Below, piece after piece: positions 9,366-18,017 of a stretch of DNA of 57,597 nt (position 1 is the stretch's first letter; every line of letters begins with the position of its first letter). The stretch comes from an uncultured Bacteroides sp. (GTDB lineage Bacteria > Bacteroidota > Bacteroidia > Bacteroidales > Bacteroidaceae): NCBI GenBank assembly GCA_949294185.1, contig CASFGA010000013.1, positions 1-57,597 of the forward strand. The letters are read 5' to 3'. The position numbers and the translations under genes were made by a program. Under the pieces are notes generated by a model. That model had not been told where the DNA came from. It made no database searches and worked only from the letters and a program-made list of their open reading frames with translations.

Positions 9366-9447
9366 TGCGCCTGATAGGACTCGAACCTACACGTCTCACG
9401 ACACCAGATCCTAAGTCTGGCGCGGCTACCAATTACGCCACAGGCGC
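9366..9447 (-). tRNA. tRNA-Leu (anticodon UAG)
   Basis: The acceptor stem is GCGCCTG (9447-9441) pairing with CAGGCGC (9373-9367), with discriminator A at 9366. The anticodon arm is CCAGA-CUUAGGA-TCTGG, giving anticodon UAG, which reads CUA codons. A long class II variable arm (TGTCGTGAGACG region) and a GTTCGAGTC T-loop are present. The 3' CCA is not encoded. The RNA has a full promoter upstream and a strong terminator downstream, so it is a stand-alone unit. Confidence 0.95.
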
Positions 9448-9474
9448 ATACGGATGCGTTCCGCATTGCGGGTG

Positions 9475-9505
9475 CAAATATAAGCGTTCTTTTTTTCTCT
9501 GCAAA
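9475..9505 (-). promoter_or_regulatory. Complete Bacteroidetes promoter for tRNA-Leu
   Basis: On the minus strand TTTG (9505-9502) is followed by a 19-base spacer and TATATTTG (9482-9475). Both elements and their spacing match the Bacteroidetes primary sigma factor consensus. Transcription should start about 20 bases before the mature tRNA 5' end. Confidence 0.75.
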
Positions 9506-9515
9506 ATTTTGCGGA

Positions 9516-10520
9516 TTAATTCTTTAAAATGCGGCATGCCGTCTCGATCATCGTGTCTTTTCCCTGCTGCATGTCTTCACTGGTCATGTCGACTTTGATG
9601 TCGGGTTCGATGCCAAACTCCAGTTGGTTCATATCCGGGTCGAACATCGGACTGGCGGAAAAGCGGATAGACCACCCGTTGGGAATCTCCGAACTAAAGG
9701 GCAAACCCGAACCGCCTCCGGTCTTGTCGCCCACTATCACGACATCATCAAACTGTTTCATCGAGTTGACGAAATCGTTTGTTGCGCTGTAAGAGCGTCG
9801 GTTGGTCAGTACGACCGCCTTTTTCTGCCACCGTATGCCGTTGGACGGCTCTATATAAACCGGCTCTGGGGTGGAGAAGTCATTGTGTCCCGGCCCTGTC
9901 TTGTGGCTCATATAGCCTATCAGAACTTTTTTGTTCGTGAAGCGTGCGGCCAGTTTCTGGGCTGTCGTCAGGTTTCCGCCCCCGTTGTTCCGCACGTCGA
10001 TTATCAGTCCGTCGCAGACTGCCAGTTTGTTTAAGGTCTGATCCAAGTTTCCATCTCCGATTCCGTTCGAGAAGCTGGAGCAGTATAGATAGCCGATATT
10101 GTTCTCAAGTATCTGATAAGACAGACCTGAAGAATTGACATAATCTTTTTTCAGATAGTTGCTCTGGATGCTGTCACTGAAGTTGCGCGGATAAGCATCG
10201 AACCATTCGCGGTATTGGGATGTAGCCAACGAGCTGCTTAGATTAACATGTCCGTCGCGTAGCTCATTGACCATTTCCGACAGCACCTCGAACAACGCTT
10301 CCGATCCCATTGACGGCGTGATGCGTTCGGCGTATCGCGCATGTACTTCGTCCCAGTCCAGTCCGTATTCCTGACTTTTGTATTCTAGGAAACAATACTG
10401 TTCGTCGATGATTTTCCATAAGGCTTCGAAGTTGTCTGCCGGAGAGTTTCCGGATATGTCTTCGCGGATGCAGGAAGTTGTCAGGGCCGCAAGCAGAAGA
10501 TAGTATATCACTTTTTTCAT
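9516..10520 (-). CDS. S41-family peptidase lipoprotein
   Basis: A 334-residue protein from the ATG at 10520; a TTG two codons upstream is a less likely start. The N-terminus MKKVIYYLLLAALTTSC is a lipoprotein signal with Cys as the probable lipidation site. The S41 (C-terminal processing/tricorn-like) core is seen as LRDGHVNL, IIDVRNNGGGNLTTA and the segment RRSYSATNDF, where a serine should be the nucleophile, then GDKTGGGSGLP. The protein probably degrades or trims proteins in the periplasm or at the outer membrane. Its start lies 2 bases after the stop of the preceding leftward gene, so it is the last gene of a parC unit. No separate PDZ domain is obvious. The substrate is unknown. Confidence 0.85.
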   Translation of the reverse strand: MKKVIYYLLLAALTTSCIREDISGNSPADNFEALWKIIDEQYCFLEYKSQEYGLDWDEVHARYAERITPSMGSEALFEVLSEMVNELRDGHVNLSSSLATSQYREWFDAYPRNFSDSIQSNYLKKDYVNSSGLSYQILENNIGYLYCSSFSNGIGDGNLDQTLNKLAVCDGLIIDVRNNGGGNLTTAQKLAARFTNKKVLIGYMSHKTGPGHNDFSTPEPVYIEPSNGIRWQKKAVVLTNRRSYSATNDFVNSMKQFDDVVIVGDKTGGGSGLPFSSEIPNGWSIRFSASPMFDPDMNQLEFGIEPDIKVDMTSEDMQQGKDTMIETACRILKN

Positions 10521-10522
10521 AA

Positions 10523-11368
10523 TCAATAGGGGGTGATGTTAAGGGGCATGCTGATTCTGTTTTTTCCTTTCAGAAGGTAGAAGTTTCTTACAAAGCCAAT
10601 CATGAAGTTGTGTGAATAGATATGGCTTTTCAGATGGTTCACTTTCGCCTGCTGGATATCGCAGACATATCCTGCGCGCATTACAAACTGCCCGACCGGA
10701 AAGTCAAGCGTCAGCAGCTGCTGGAGTGAAGGGCTGTTGTGCAGGGAGGTAAACGACACATGCTTCCCTCCGTGTTTCAGAGAGAATATCTCATAATAAG
10801 ATTCCCCGTATTCGGGTGAAAACATGGCGCCCAGTAGCGGAAGGTTTGCCTGATAGCGGACGGTCAAAGGGTAGTCTTTTATGCGTATCTTGTAGATGAC
10901 CATGCCCGATACGCCTATGCTTCCGTAGGCTTTGGCCTGTGCAGGGTTGTTTGAGTTGCGGTTGTTGTAGATGCATCCTCCGTTCAGGTCGAGCTGTGGG
11001 CCTGCGAGAATCTTCAGCCGCTCGTTGAGACGGAACTGATAGTGCAGGGCGTAAGTCCAGTTGATCATGCCCGTATACATGCGGGCTGTCTGCGCCGGGT
11101 TTTTTGTATAAGAGAAGTCTGCCTGAAACACATGTTGTGCCGACACGTTTCCTCCCATCAGACCGGTCATCCGCATATTCTCAAAAAGAATGCGGACTTC
11201 AGGGCCTTGGTATTCCAGCGGGGAAAGATAGGTGTCGAATACGTTGGCGCGTCCCGCTCCTGCAAGGAAGGAACGCATTACATAGTGCGTTGTCCGCAGA
11301 CTGTCTTCTTGCGAAAAAATATTGCACCATGCAAAGACCAGTATGAATAGGGCAAAAGTTCGTTTCAT
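10523..11368 (-). CDS. Outer-membrane beta-barrel-like protein (DUF3316-like)
   Basis: A 281-residue protein with a signal peptide (residues 1-19, cleavage near FSQ-ED). The rest is rich in alternating aromatic and polar residues with repeated short strands, for example INWTYALHYQFRLN and LTVRYQANLPL, and it ends in an aromatic residue (ITPY), as outer-membrane barrels often do. It resembles the Bacteroidales DUF3316 family, recalled rather than searched. No enzymatic motif was seen. It sits between parC (7-base gap) and the S41 protease (2-base gap), so the three are likely co-transcribed. Confidence 0.65.
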   Translation of the reverse strand: MKRTFALFILVFAWCNIFSQEDSLRTTHYVMRSFLAGAGRANVFDTYLSPLEYQGPEVRILFENMRMTGLMGGNVSAQHVFQADFSYTKNPAQTARMYTGMINWTYALHYQFRLNERLKILAGPQLDLNGGCIYNNRNSNNPAQAKAYGSIGVSGMVIYKIRIKDYPLTVRYQANLPLLGAMFSPEYGESYYEIFSLKHGGKHVSFTSLHNSPSLQQLLTLDFPVGQFVMRAGYVCDIQQAKVNHLKSHIYSHNFMIGFVRNFYLLKGKNRISMPLNITPY

Positions 11369-11375
11369 GCTTTCA

Positions 11376-14015
11376 TTAAAAAAGTTTCATCTGACCGTTT
11401 TCTTCATCTGTCGTTTCGGGCAGGCCGGCAGCCTGTTCACTTTCCGTTTCTTCATCTGCCGTTTCGGCTTCAGGCATACGTGTCGGCTCCAGTTCCTCGA
11501 TACGCTCTACGGTGTAGGTGGTCAGCCGCTTGCCTTTTGCCTTGAAACTCTTTACGCCTACAAAGTCATCGGCTTCGACAATCATGCTTTCGCGGAAGCT
11601 GTCATGTCCTCCGAAAACCACCTGAATGCGTGGGAAAGTCTGGCATGTCAGCATCAGCAGCCTGTTTTGCCTGTTCTCGCCTAAATAACTCAGCCGTCTG
11701 GCTGTCGCTTCAAAGGTGAAGCGTTTCAGATACGGGTAGTTTTGTTGGTCGGCATCATAAAGCACGGCTGTCCATACCTTGTCCGCATCAAATTTTTCGA
11801 TAATCCGGATGTCGGGTTCATAGTGATTGTTCAGGTCGAAGTTGGTGGTATAAAATTCTCCGCTATCCAATACGACCAGAATTTTGTCCTCACTCTGGAA
11901 TTCGCCCAAATATTCTCCGCGCTCGTCGTAATTCAGCCGGAGCACATCGCGGTCGAACCAAACCTTGCGTCCGCCTAATGTGGAACCTCCGCGCTGCTTC
12001 AGGCTAATCTTGTGAACATCGCATTTCGTCAGCAGGTTGCCCATTGACTGGCGTCCCTTGATGCCTATCGTGCTGAAGTCTTTCTCAAAGATTAACTTCT
12101 TGATGCGGGGGTTGGGGCGCAGGGTCACCTTGATGATTTCCGCTTCTCCATTCGGGTTGGCCGTGAAGTAGACTATTCGGGAGCCGGGTGTTCCCTGCGT
12201 CACATCATATTCCCGGTCGCGTATCATGGCCGTTACGTTAAAGCGTTTGATATAATGGTAGCCGTCTTTCCCGTCGCGGTATATTACATTATAGATTGTT
12301 CGCTTGTCATTCTTCTTGAATACATTTACATAAAGGATATTTTTCCCTACAAAAAGTTTGTCGGATATTCGCACAATCTTGTATTTCCCGTCTTTATAGA
12401 AAATAATCACATCATCGATGTCGGAACAGTTGCAGACAAATTCATCTTTCTTCAGCCCCGTGCCGATAAAGCCCTCTTCGCGGTTGATGTAGAGCTTTTC
12501 ATTCGCTTCCGCCACCTTGGTGGCCACGATGGTGTCAAAGTTGCGGATTTCCGTTCGCCGGGGAAAACGGTCTCCATACTTCTCTTTCAGGCGCGTATAC
12601 CAGTCGATGGTATATTCTGTGATATGGGCCAGATGATTTTCCGTTTCGGCGATGTCTCCTTTCAGACGGGCGATGGTTTCATCCGCCTTGTCCTTGTTGA
12701 ATTTCAGAATCCGTGCCATCTTGATATCCATCAGCTTCAGGATGTCTTCCTTTGTCACTTCACGGACAAGCTGCGGGTAAAACGGTGTCAGTCGCTCGTC
12801 AATATGCTCGCAAGCCGCGTCCATCGTTTCTGCCTGCTCAAACTCTTTGTCCTTGTAGATGCGCTCTTCGATGAATATTTTCTCTAAAGAAGCGAAGTGC
12901 AAGGTTTCCAATGTTTCGTCCCGTTGGATTTCAAGTTCCTTGCGCAACAGTCCAAGCGTATTGTCAACCGACTTGCGCAGCACATTGCTTATGGAAAGGA
13001 AGTGGGGCTTCTTGTCATCGATTACGCAGCAGTTGGGAGAAATGTTTACCTCGCAGTCGGTAAAGGCGTATAGAGCATCCAGAGTCTTGTCGGATGAGGC
13101 TCCCGGAGCCAGATGGACAAGAATCTCCACTTTGTCGGCCGTATTGTCATCCACTTTCCGTACTTTGATCTTTCCTTTTTCGACAGCTTTCAGAATGGAG
13201 TCGATCAGTGAAGAAGTGGTTTTTCCATAGGGGATTTCAGTGATGCAGAGCGTCTTGTTGTCTATCTTTGATATTTTGGCACGGACGCGGACTACGCCTC
13301 CGCGCTCGCCGTCGTTATAGCGGGAAATGTCGATTGCCCCGCCCGTCAGGAAGTCAGGATAGAGATGAAACTCCTCGCCGCGCAGGTAAGAAATCGCTGC
13401 GTCGCACAGTTCGTTGAAGTTATGAGGGAGAATCTTGGAGGAAAGCCCTACGGCAATTCCCTCCACGCCTTGGGCCAAAAGAAGCGGGAACTTGACCGGA
13501 AGTGTCACCGGCTCGCGGTTACGCCCGTCGTAAGAAGCTTGCCACTCCGTTGTCTTGGGGTTGAAAACCACATCGAGTGCGAACTTCGAGAGTCTTGCCT
13601 CTATGTAACGGGGCGCTGCGGCACTGTCTCCTGTCAGGATGTTCCCCCAGTTTCCCTGACAGTCAATAAGCAAATCCTTCTGCCCTAACTGCACCAGTGC
13701 GTCGCCGATGGAGGCATCGCCGTGGGGATGAAACTGCATCGTGTGTCCGACTATGTTTGCCACCTTGTTGTAGCGGCCGTCGTCAAGCCGTTTCATGGAG
13801 TGCAGGATTCGCCGCTGCACGGGCTTCAGGCCGTCATTGATATGGGGAACGGCACGTTCCAGTATCACATACGAGGCGTAATCGAGAAACCAGTTCTGGT
13901 ACATGCCGCTAAGCTGGTATTTCACGGCTTCATCGGCAGGCGATGCCGGCTTGTAACTGGAGTGGGTCTCTTCGGGAGTAAGTCTTTCTTCTTTGTCCAA
14001 TGTTTCTTCGCTCAT
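11376..14015 (-). CDS. parC: DNA topoisomerase IV subunit A
   Basis: An 879-residue type IIA topoisomerase A subunit. The start is ATG 14015 (MSEETLDKE); an upstream in-frame TTG lies inside the promoter. The breakage-reunion core begins about residue 40. The quinolone-resistance region HPHGDAS places D100, A101 and S102, and the DNA-linking tyrosine is Y137 in PRYIEA. A coiled-coil region (about 420-480) leads to a beta-pinwheel C-terminal domain (about 500-820), followed by a Glu-rich acidic tail. With ParE it decatenates daughter chromosomes. parE is not in the window. ParC rather than GyrA is chosen because of the divergent core and the C-terminal domain without a clear GyrA box. It heads the unit parC - DUF3316-like - S41 protease. 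Confidence 0.88.
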   Translation of the reverse strand: MSEETLDKEERLTPEETHSSYKPASPADEAVKYQLSGMYQNWFLDYASYVILERAVPHINDGLKPVQRRILHSMKRLDDGRYNKVANIVGHTMQFHPHGDASIGDALVQLGQKDLLIDCQGNWGNILTGDSAAAPRYIEARLSKFALDVVFNPKTTEWQASYDGRNREPVTLPVKFPLLLAQGVEGIAVGLSSKILPHNFNELCDAAISYLRGEEFHLYPDFLTGGAIDISRYNDGERGGVVRVRAKISKIDNKTLCITEIPYGKTTSSLIDSILKAVEKGKIKVRKVDDNTADKVEILVHLAPGASSDKTLDALYAFTDCEVNISPNCCVIDDKKPHFLSISNVLRKSVDNTLGLLRKELEIQRDETLETLHFASLEKIFIEERIYKDKEFEQAETMDAACEHIDERLTPFYPQLVREVTKEDILKLMDIKMARILKFNKDKADETIARLKGDIAETENHLAHITEYTIDWYTRLKEKYGDRFPRRTEIRNFDTIVATKVAEANEKLYINREEGFIGTGLKKDEFVCNCSDIDDVIIFYKDGKYKIVRISDKLFVGKNILYVNVFKKNDKRTIYNVIYRDGKDGYHYIKRFNVTAMIRDREYDVTQGTPGSRIVYFTANPNGEAEIIKVTLRPNPRIKKLIFEKDFSTIGIKGRQSMGNLLTKCDVHKISLKQRGGSTLGGRKVWFDRDVLRLNYDERGEYLGEFQSEDKILVVLDSGEFYTTNFDLNNHYEPDIRIIEKFDADKVWTAVLYDADQQNYPYLKRFTFEATARRLSYLGENRQNRLLMLTCQTFPRIQVVFGGHDSFRESMIVEADDFVGVKSFKAKGKRLTTYTVERIEELEPTRMPEAETADEETESEQAAGLPETTDEENGQMKLF

Positions 14016-14036
14016 AAATAAAATTCCTAATCTATG

Positions 14037-14044
14037 CAAAGATA
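14037..14044 (-). promoter_or_regulatory. -7 promoter element for parC
   Basis: The minus strand reads TATCTTTG, exactly matching TAnnTTTG, 21 bases upstream of the ATG at 14015. Its position overlaps the upstream TTG codon and so decides in favour of ATG 14015 as the start. No matching -33 TTTG was seen. Confidence 0.6.
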
Positions 14045-14161
14045 CAGAGAAAAAACGAGAATGGAAACAGAATGAGGCGGGGAAGCCCGTTTAATTTTCC
14101 CGATAAATCTTTTTGAAAAAGGTGCTCCTGAAATTTCTGTGCAGATAGAAAAATAGGGATG

Positions 14162-14189
14162 CCGGTATGAAAATCCGTTTTCATGCCGG
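14162..14189 (-). terminator. Hairpin terminator after the MATE gene, GCATGAAA-type element
   Basis: Bases 14162-14173 pair with 14178-14189 in a 12-bp stem (one G:T pair) with a 4-base loop. On the minus strand it is followed by CCCTATTTTTC, giving a delayed T-run. It lies about 28 bases after the MATE stop codon. The sequence GGCATGAAAACGGATTTTCAT resembles hairpins elsewhere in the window, so it may also be a dispersed repeat. Confidence 0.55.
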
Positions 14190-14216
14190 TGGAAACTGCG
14201 TTTCATCCGGGTGTGA

Positions 14217-15566
14217 TCATCTGTCGTGCTTTAAAGACTGTAATACCGGAATGGCAATCGGCAGTGCGAACAGGAAAGAACACAGGTCGGCCGCCGCCTG
14301 GCTCATCTCTACGCCCTGCAGTCCCAGAAAATGAGGCAGGATAAGGATGAACGGGATAAAGAACAGTCCCTGGCGGGATGAGGCCAGCAGGACGGCGCGC
14401 ACCGGACGGCGGATGGTTTGCAGCAGCATATTGCAGAGGATGACCCAAGTGCCGAGGGGTAGAGTAATAAGCTGCCAGCGCAGTGCACGCGCACCGACGG
14501 CGATTACTTCGGGGTCTTCCTTGCGGAACCATGAGACGATTTCGGGCGCATAGATATAGCCGACGATGGAGCAGACGGTAAGAAAAATCACGCCGACCTT
14601 TATGCAAAACCAGAATCCCTGCCTTACGCGCGTATAGATGCCCGCTCCATAGTTGTAGCCGCATACAGGCTGGAAGCCCTGTCCGAAGCCGACAACGAAC
14701 GAGTTGATGAACATGCAAATGCGCGTTACTATGGACATGCCGGCTATTGCAGCGTCGCCATACCGTCCGGCGGCCACGTTGAGCAGGATGGTTGCCACGC
14801 TCGAAAGCCCCTGACGGCAGAGCGAAGGGCTTCCTCCGTAGACAATCTCCTTGAGGAAGGCCGCCTTGGGAGTGAAGTTGCGCAGGCGGATGCGGATGTT
14901 TTCCCCTCGGCTGTCCATGTATATCAATATGCTGAAACTGCAAATCTGACTGATAAGCGTGGCCCAGGCTGCGCCCGCAATGCCCATGTCGAATACGAAT
15001 ATCAGCAGCGGGTCAAGGCCGATGTTCAGTACGGCCCCTACCATGATGCCTATCATGGCGTATACGGCGTTCCCTTGAAAGCGCATCTGGTTGTTCAGTA
15101 CCAGTGAAGAGGCCATGAAGGGTGCTCCCAGCAGGATTATTCCCAAATAGGTTTCGGCGTAGGGCAGGATGGTGGGAGTAGAACCTAAGGCCAGACAGAT
15201 GGGAGTGAGCAGTGCCAGTCCCGTTGCGGTGATGATTCCTCCCATGATGAATGCGCAGAAAAATCCGGTTGCAGCCATCTTTTCGGCGCTTTGATAGTCG
15301 CGTGCCCCCAGTTTGCGTGAGATGTAGTTGCCGGATCCATGCCCGAAAAAGAATCCGAATGCCTGGATGATGGCCATTATGGAAAATGAAATCCCCACTG
15401 CCGCCGTTGCCTGCGTGTCGATTTTCCCTACAAAATACGTGTCGGCCATTACGTAAAAAGATGTTATCAGCATACTGATGATGGTCGGTACCGCCAGCGA
15501 ACCGATGAGAGGCGGTATGGGAGCCGTAGTCATCAGTGTATACTTATCTTTATACTTCCGTTTCAT
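14217..15566 (-). CDS. MATE-family multidrug/cation exporter
   Basis: A 449-residue inner-membrane protein with about 12 hydrophobic segments in two similar halves, as in the MATE (NorM/MepA-like) family. The N-terminal LMTTAPIPPLIGSLAVPTIISMLI and the PxGAPF-like loop, and in the second half GxGQGFQPVCGYNYGA, are typical family signatures. MATE proteins export cationic drugs or metabolites in exchange for Na+ or H+. The substrate cannot be predicted. The gene is transcribed leftward from its own promoter, divergent from glyS, and ends with a hairpin terminator. Confidence 0.9.
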   Translation of the reverse strand: MKRKYKDKYTLMTTAPIPPLIGSLAVPTIISMLITSFYVMADTYFVGKIDTQATAAVGISFSIMAIIQAFGFFFGHGSGNYISRKLGARDYQSAEKMAATGFFCAFIMGGIITATGLALLTPICLALGSTPTILPYAETYLGIILLGAPFMASSLVLNNQMRFQGNAVYAMIGIMVGAVLNIGLDPLLIFVFDMGIAGAAWATLISQICSFSILIYMDSRGENIRIRLRNFTPKAAFLKEIVYGGSPSLCRQGLSSVATILLNVAAGRYGDAAIAGMSIVTRICMFINSFVVGFGQGFQPVCGYNYGAGIYTRVRQGFWFCIKVGVIFLTVCSIVGYIYAPEIVSWFRKEDPEVIAVGARALRWQLITLPLGTWVILCNMLLQTIRRPVRAVLLASSRQGLFFIPFILILPHFLGLQGVEMSQAAADLCSFLFALPIAIPVLQSLKHDR

Positions 15567-15571
15567 GGATA

Positions 15572-15579
15572 CAAAAGTA
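15572..15579 (-). promoter_or_regulatory. -7 element for the MATE gene, unusually close to the start codon
   Basis: The minus strand reads TACTTTTG, matching TAnnTTTG, only 5 bases upstream of ATG 15566. Transcription would begin at or next to the start codon, implying a leaderless or nearly leaderless mRNA. If a downstream Met (for example residue 12) is the true start, the leader would be longer. Confidence 0.45.
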
Positions 15580-15631
15580 GGAAAAAAAGATAAATTAAGA
15601 CACCTGTCGTTCTTTTTTCCTTATAAATACG

Positions 15632-15639
15632 TATCTTTG
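15632..15639 (+). promoter_or_regulatory. -7 promoter element for glyS
   Basis: TATCTTTG, an exact TAnnTTTG match, 51 bases before the glyS ATG. The -33 region has only a weak match. Confidence 0.6.
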
Positions 15640-15690
15640 TGCCCAATACGCGAAGAGAAAGTTTGAAGTTAAGAATAAAACAAAAGAGAA

Positions 15691-17232
15691 ATGGCACAGG
15701 AAGATGTATTTAAGAAGTTGGTTTCACACTGCAAGGAATATGGATTCGTGTTTCCTTCGAGCGAAATCTATGACGGACTGGGAGCCGTATACGATTACGG
15801 ACAAAACGGTGTGGAGCTAAAAAACAATATCAAGCAATATTGGTGGCAGAGCATGGTGCTGCTGCATGAGAATATCGTCGGCATCGATTCGGCAATCTTT
15901 ATGCATCCGCTGATTTGGAAAGCCTCCGGACACGTAGACGCTTTCAATGATCCGCTAATCGATAACCGTGACTCGAAAAAGCGCTATCGTGCGGATGTCT
16001 TGATCGAAGACCAGATTGCGAAATACGATGAAAAAATCAATAAGGAAGTAGCAAAGGCGGCCAAGAAATATGGCGAAGCGTTTGATGAGCAGGAATTCCG
16101 TTCGACCAATGCCCGTGTTTTGGATCATCAGGCCAAGCGCGACGCCTTGCATGAACGTTACTCAAAGGCGATGAATGCCGGTGATCTGAATGAACTGCGC
16201 CAGATAATTCTGGATGAGGAAATTGTTTGTCCGATTTCCGGAACGAAAAACTGGACGGAAGTGCGTCAGTTCAATCTGATGTTCTCGACCGAAATGGGTT
16301 CGACTGCCGATGGGGCGATGAAAGTATACCTTCGTCCGGAGACGGCTCAAGGTATCTTCGTGAATTATCTCAATGTGCAGAAGACGGGACGCATGAAGAT
16401 ACCGTTCGGAATCGCCCAGATAGGAAAGGCTTTCCGCAATGAAATCGTTGCCCGCCAGTTCATTTTCCGCATGCGTGAGTTTGAACAGATGGAGATGCAG
16501 TTCTTCGTAAAGCCGGGAACAGAGTTGGAATGGTTCAAAAGATGGAAGGAAATCCGCCTGAAGTGGCATAAAGCGTTAGGTTTCGGCGATGACCACTACC
16601 GCTATCACGACCATGAAAAGCTGGCTCACTATGCCAATGCCGCTACAGACATCGAGTTTCTCATGCCTTTTGGCTTCAAGGAAGTGGAAGGCATCCATAG
16701 CCGGACGAACTTTGACTTGGGCCAGCATGAGAAGTATTCGGGAAAAAGCATCAAATACTTCGATCCGGAAATCAATGAATCTTATACTCCGTATGTTATC
16801 GAGACCTCTATCGGCGTAGACCGCATGTTCCTCAGTGTGATGAGTGCGGCTTACTGCGAGGAGAAACTGGAAAACGGTGAGACGCGTGTGGTATTGAAGC
16901 TGCCTGCTGCGCTTGCTCCGGTGAAACTGGCCGTGATGCCGCTGGTAAAGAAGGACGGGCTGCCTGAAAAGGCACGTGAAATCATGAACGATCTCAAGTT
17001 CCACTTCCATTGCCAGTATGATGAAAAAGACAGCATCGGCAAGCGTTACCGCCGTCAGGATGCCATCGGAACGCCGTATTGCATTACCATCGACCACCAG
17101 ACATTAGAGGATAACTGCGTTACGCTGCGTAACCGCGACACGATGGAGCAGGAGCGCGTGGCAATTTCAGAGTTGAATAACATCATTGCGGATAAGGTAA
17201 GCATCACGAGCTTGCTGAAGACCTTGCAATAA
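15691..17232 (+). CDS. glyS: Glycyl-tRNA synthetase, dimeric class II type
   Basis: A 513-residue cytosolic enzyme that charges tRNA-Gly with glycine. It is the single-chain alpha2 type, not the alpha2beta2 glyQ/glyS form. Class II motif 2 is seen as IGKAFRNEIVARQFIFRMREFEQMEM and motif 3 as ETSIGVDRMFLS. The N-terminus CKEYGFVFPSSEIYDGLGAVYDYG is the family signature. A C-terminal anticodon-binding domain begins about residue 410 (LAPVKLAVMPL) and contains YRRQDAIGTPYCITID. A helical insertion of about residues 95-150 is typical. The FKBP lipoprotein gene follows after 14 bases and may be co-transcribed. Confidence 0.95.
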   Translation: MAQEDVFKKLVSHCKEYGFVFPSSEIYDGLGAVYDYGQNGVELKNNIKQYWWQSMVLLHENIVGIDSAIFMHPLIWKASGHVDAFNDPLIDNRDSKKRYRADVLIEDQIAKYDEKINKEVAKAAKKYGEAFDEQEFRSTNARVLDHQAKRDALHERYSKAMNAGDLNELRQIILDEEIVCPISGTKNWTEVRQFNLMFSTEMGSTADGAMKVYLRPETAQGIFVNYLNVQKTGRMKIPFGIAQIGKAFRNEIVARQFIFRMREFEQMEMQFFVKPGTELEWFKRWKEIRLKWHKALGFGDDHYRYHDHEKLAHYANAATDIEFLMPFGFKEVEGIHSRTNFDLGQHEKYSGKSIKYFDPEINESYTPYVIETSIGVDRMFLSVMSAAYCEEKLENGETRVVLKLPAALAPVKLAVMPLVKKDGLPEKAREIMNDLKFHFHCQYDEKDSIGKRYRRQDAIGTPYCITIDHQTLEDNCVTLRNRDTMEQERVAISELNNIIADKVSITSLLKTLQ

Positions 17233-17246
17233 TTAAACGGCAAAAT

Positions 17247-17942
17247 ATGAATAAAAGCATACTTTGGCTGATTGCTCTGGTGGTATCTCTGTCTTTTGGA
17301 TTCGCTTCGTGTGCAGAAGACACCGAAGTGGAAGACCCGTATGCCGACTGGCAGGGGCGTAACGACCATTATCTGGACTCTATCGCGGATGTAGCCCGCG
17401 CAAACCGGGACGGAAAGTGGATGTGCGTGCAGAACTACAAGATTTGGGATGAGAACCTCGCCGGCGTTGGCGGCGGGATAACCATCTCGGGCGGCAATGG
17501 ATATGAAAGAACGGATTCTGTTTATATTCATTTCCTCGAGTACGGCCCGCAGCAGGAAAAGGCTGCTGCGTTTACCGACAGTGTGAGCGTATATTATTAC
17601 GGAACACTGATTAATGGTGAACGCTTCGACGGAAATTACCAAGGTGACTGGGATTCGGAGGTCACGCCGCAAATCTATTCGCCCACAACATTCTGTGTCG
17701 GGAGTGTGGTGGCAGGTTGGCAGACTGCTCTGATGTCCTCTCACGATGGTACGTATGAAGGTATGAAACCAGGTGATGGGGTGGACATTTTCATCCCTTA
17801 CCAGATGGCTTATGGCACGAGCGGCTATGGAGATATCCGTGGGTATTCGGTGTTGAGATTCCACATGAAGCTGGAAGAAATCATTCATCCGAAGGGGCCG
17901 GACGACCGGAGTCGGACTGCCTTGCCGTCAATCAGTGAATAA
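17247..17942 (+). CDS. FKBP-type peptidyl-prolyl isomerase lipoprotein
   Basis: A 231-residue lipoprotein: the signal ends FGFASC, with Cys at residue 22 as the lipid attachment site. The FKBP fold occupies about residues 100-212, with VSVYYYGTLINGERFDGNYQGD, FCVGSVVAGWQTAL and DGVDIFIPYQMAYGTSGYG, corresponding to the active-site strands and loop. It should help proline isomerisation during folding of periplasmic or outer-membrane proteins. It follows glyS by 14 bases and ends in a terminator. Confidence 0.88.
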   Translation: MNKSILWLIALVVSLSFGFASCAEDTEVEDPYADWQGRNDHYLDSIADVARANRDGKWMCVQNYKIWDENLAGVGGGITISGGNGYERTDSVYIHFLEYGPQQEKAAAFTDSVSVYYYGTLINGERFDGNYQGDWDSEVTPQIYSPTTFCVGSVVAGWQTALMSSHDGTYEGMKPGDGVDIFIPYQMAYGTSGYGDIRGYSVLRFHMKLEEIIHPKGPDDRSRTALPSISE

Positions 17943-17948
17943 GAACAG

Positions 17949-17995
17949 AGGGCGGAGGTGCGTGGAAAAAGGAAAGCGAGCCTCTGCCCTTTTAA
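17949..17995 (+). terminator. Terminator after the FKBP gene
   Basis: AGGGCGGAGG (17949-17958) pairs with CCTCTGCCCT (17981-17990), 10 bp with one G:T, followed by TTTAAT. It lies just after the stop codon. Confidence 0.7.
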
Positions 17996-18017
17996 TATGG
18001 TTAAAGAATAGGGGAGG

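Noticed and set aside
14203..14943. 246-codon open frame inside the MATE gene
   Set aside because: Arg/His/Pro-rich translation typical of an out-of-frame reading; the MATE frame is clearly the real one.
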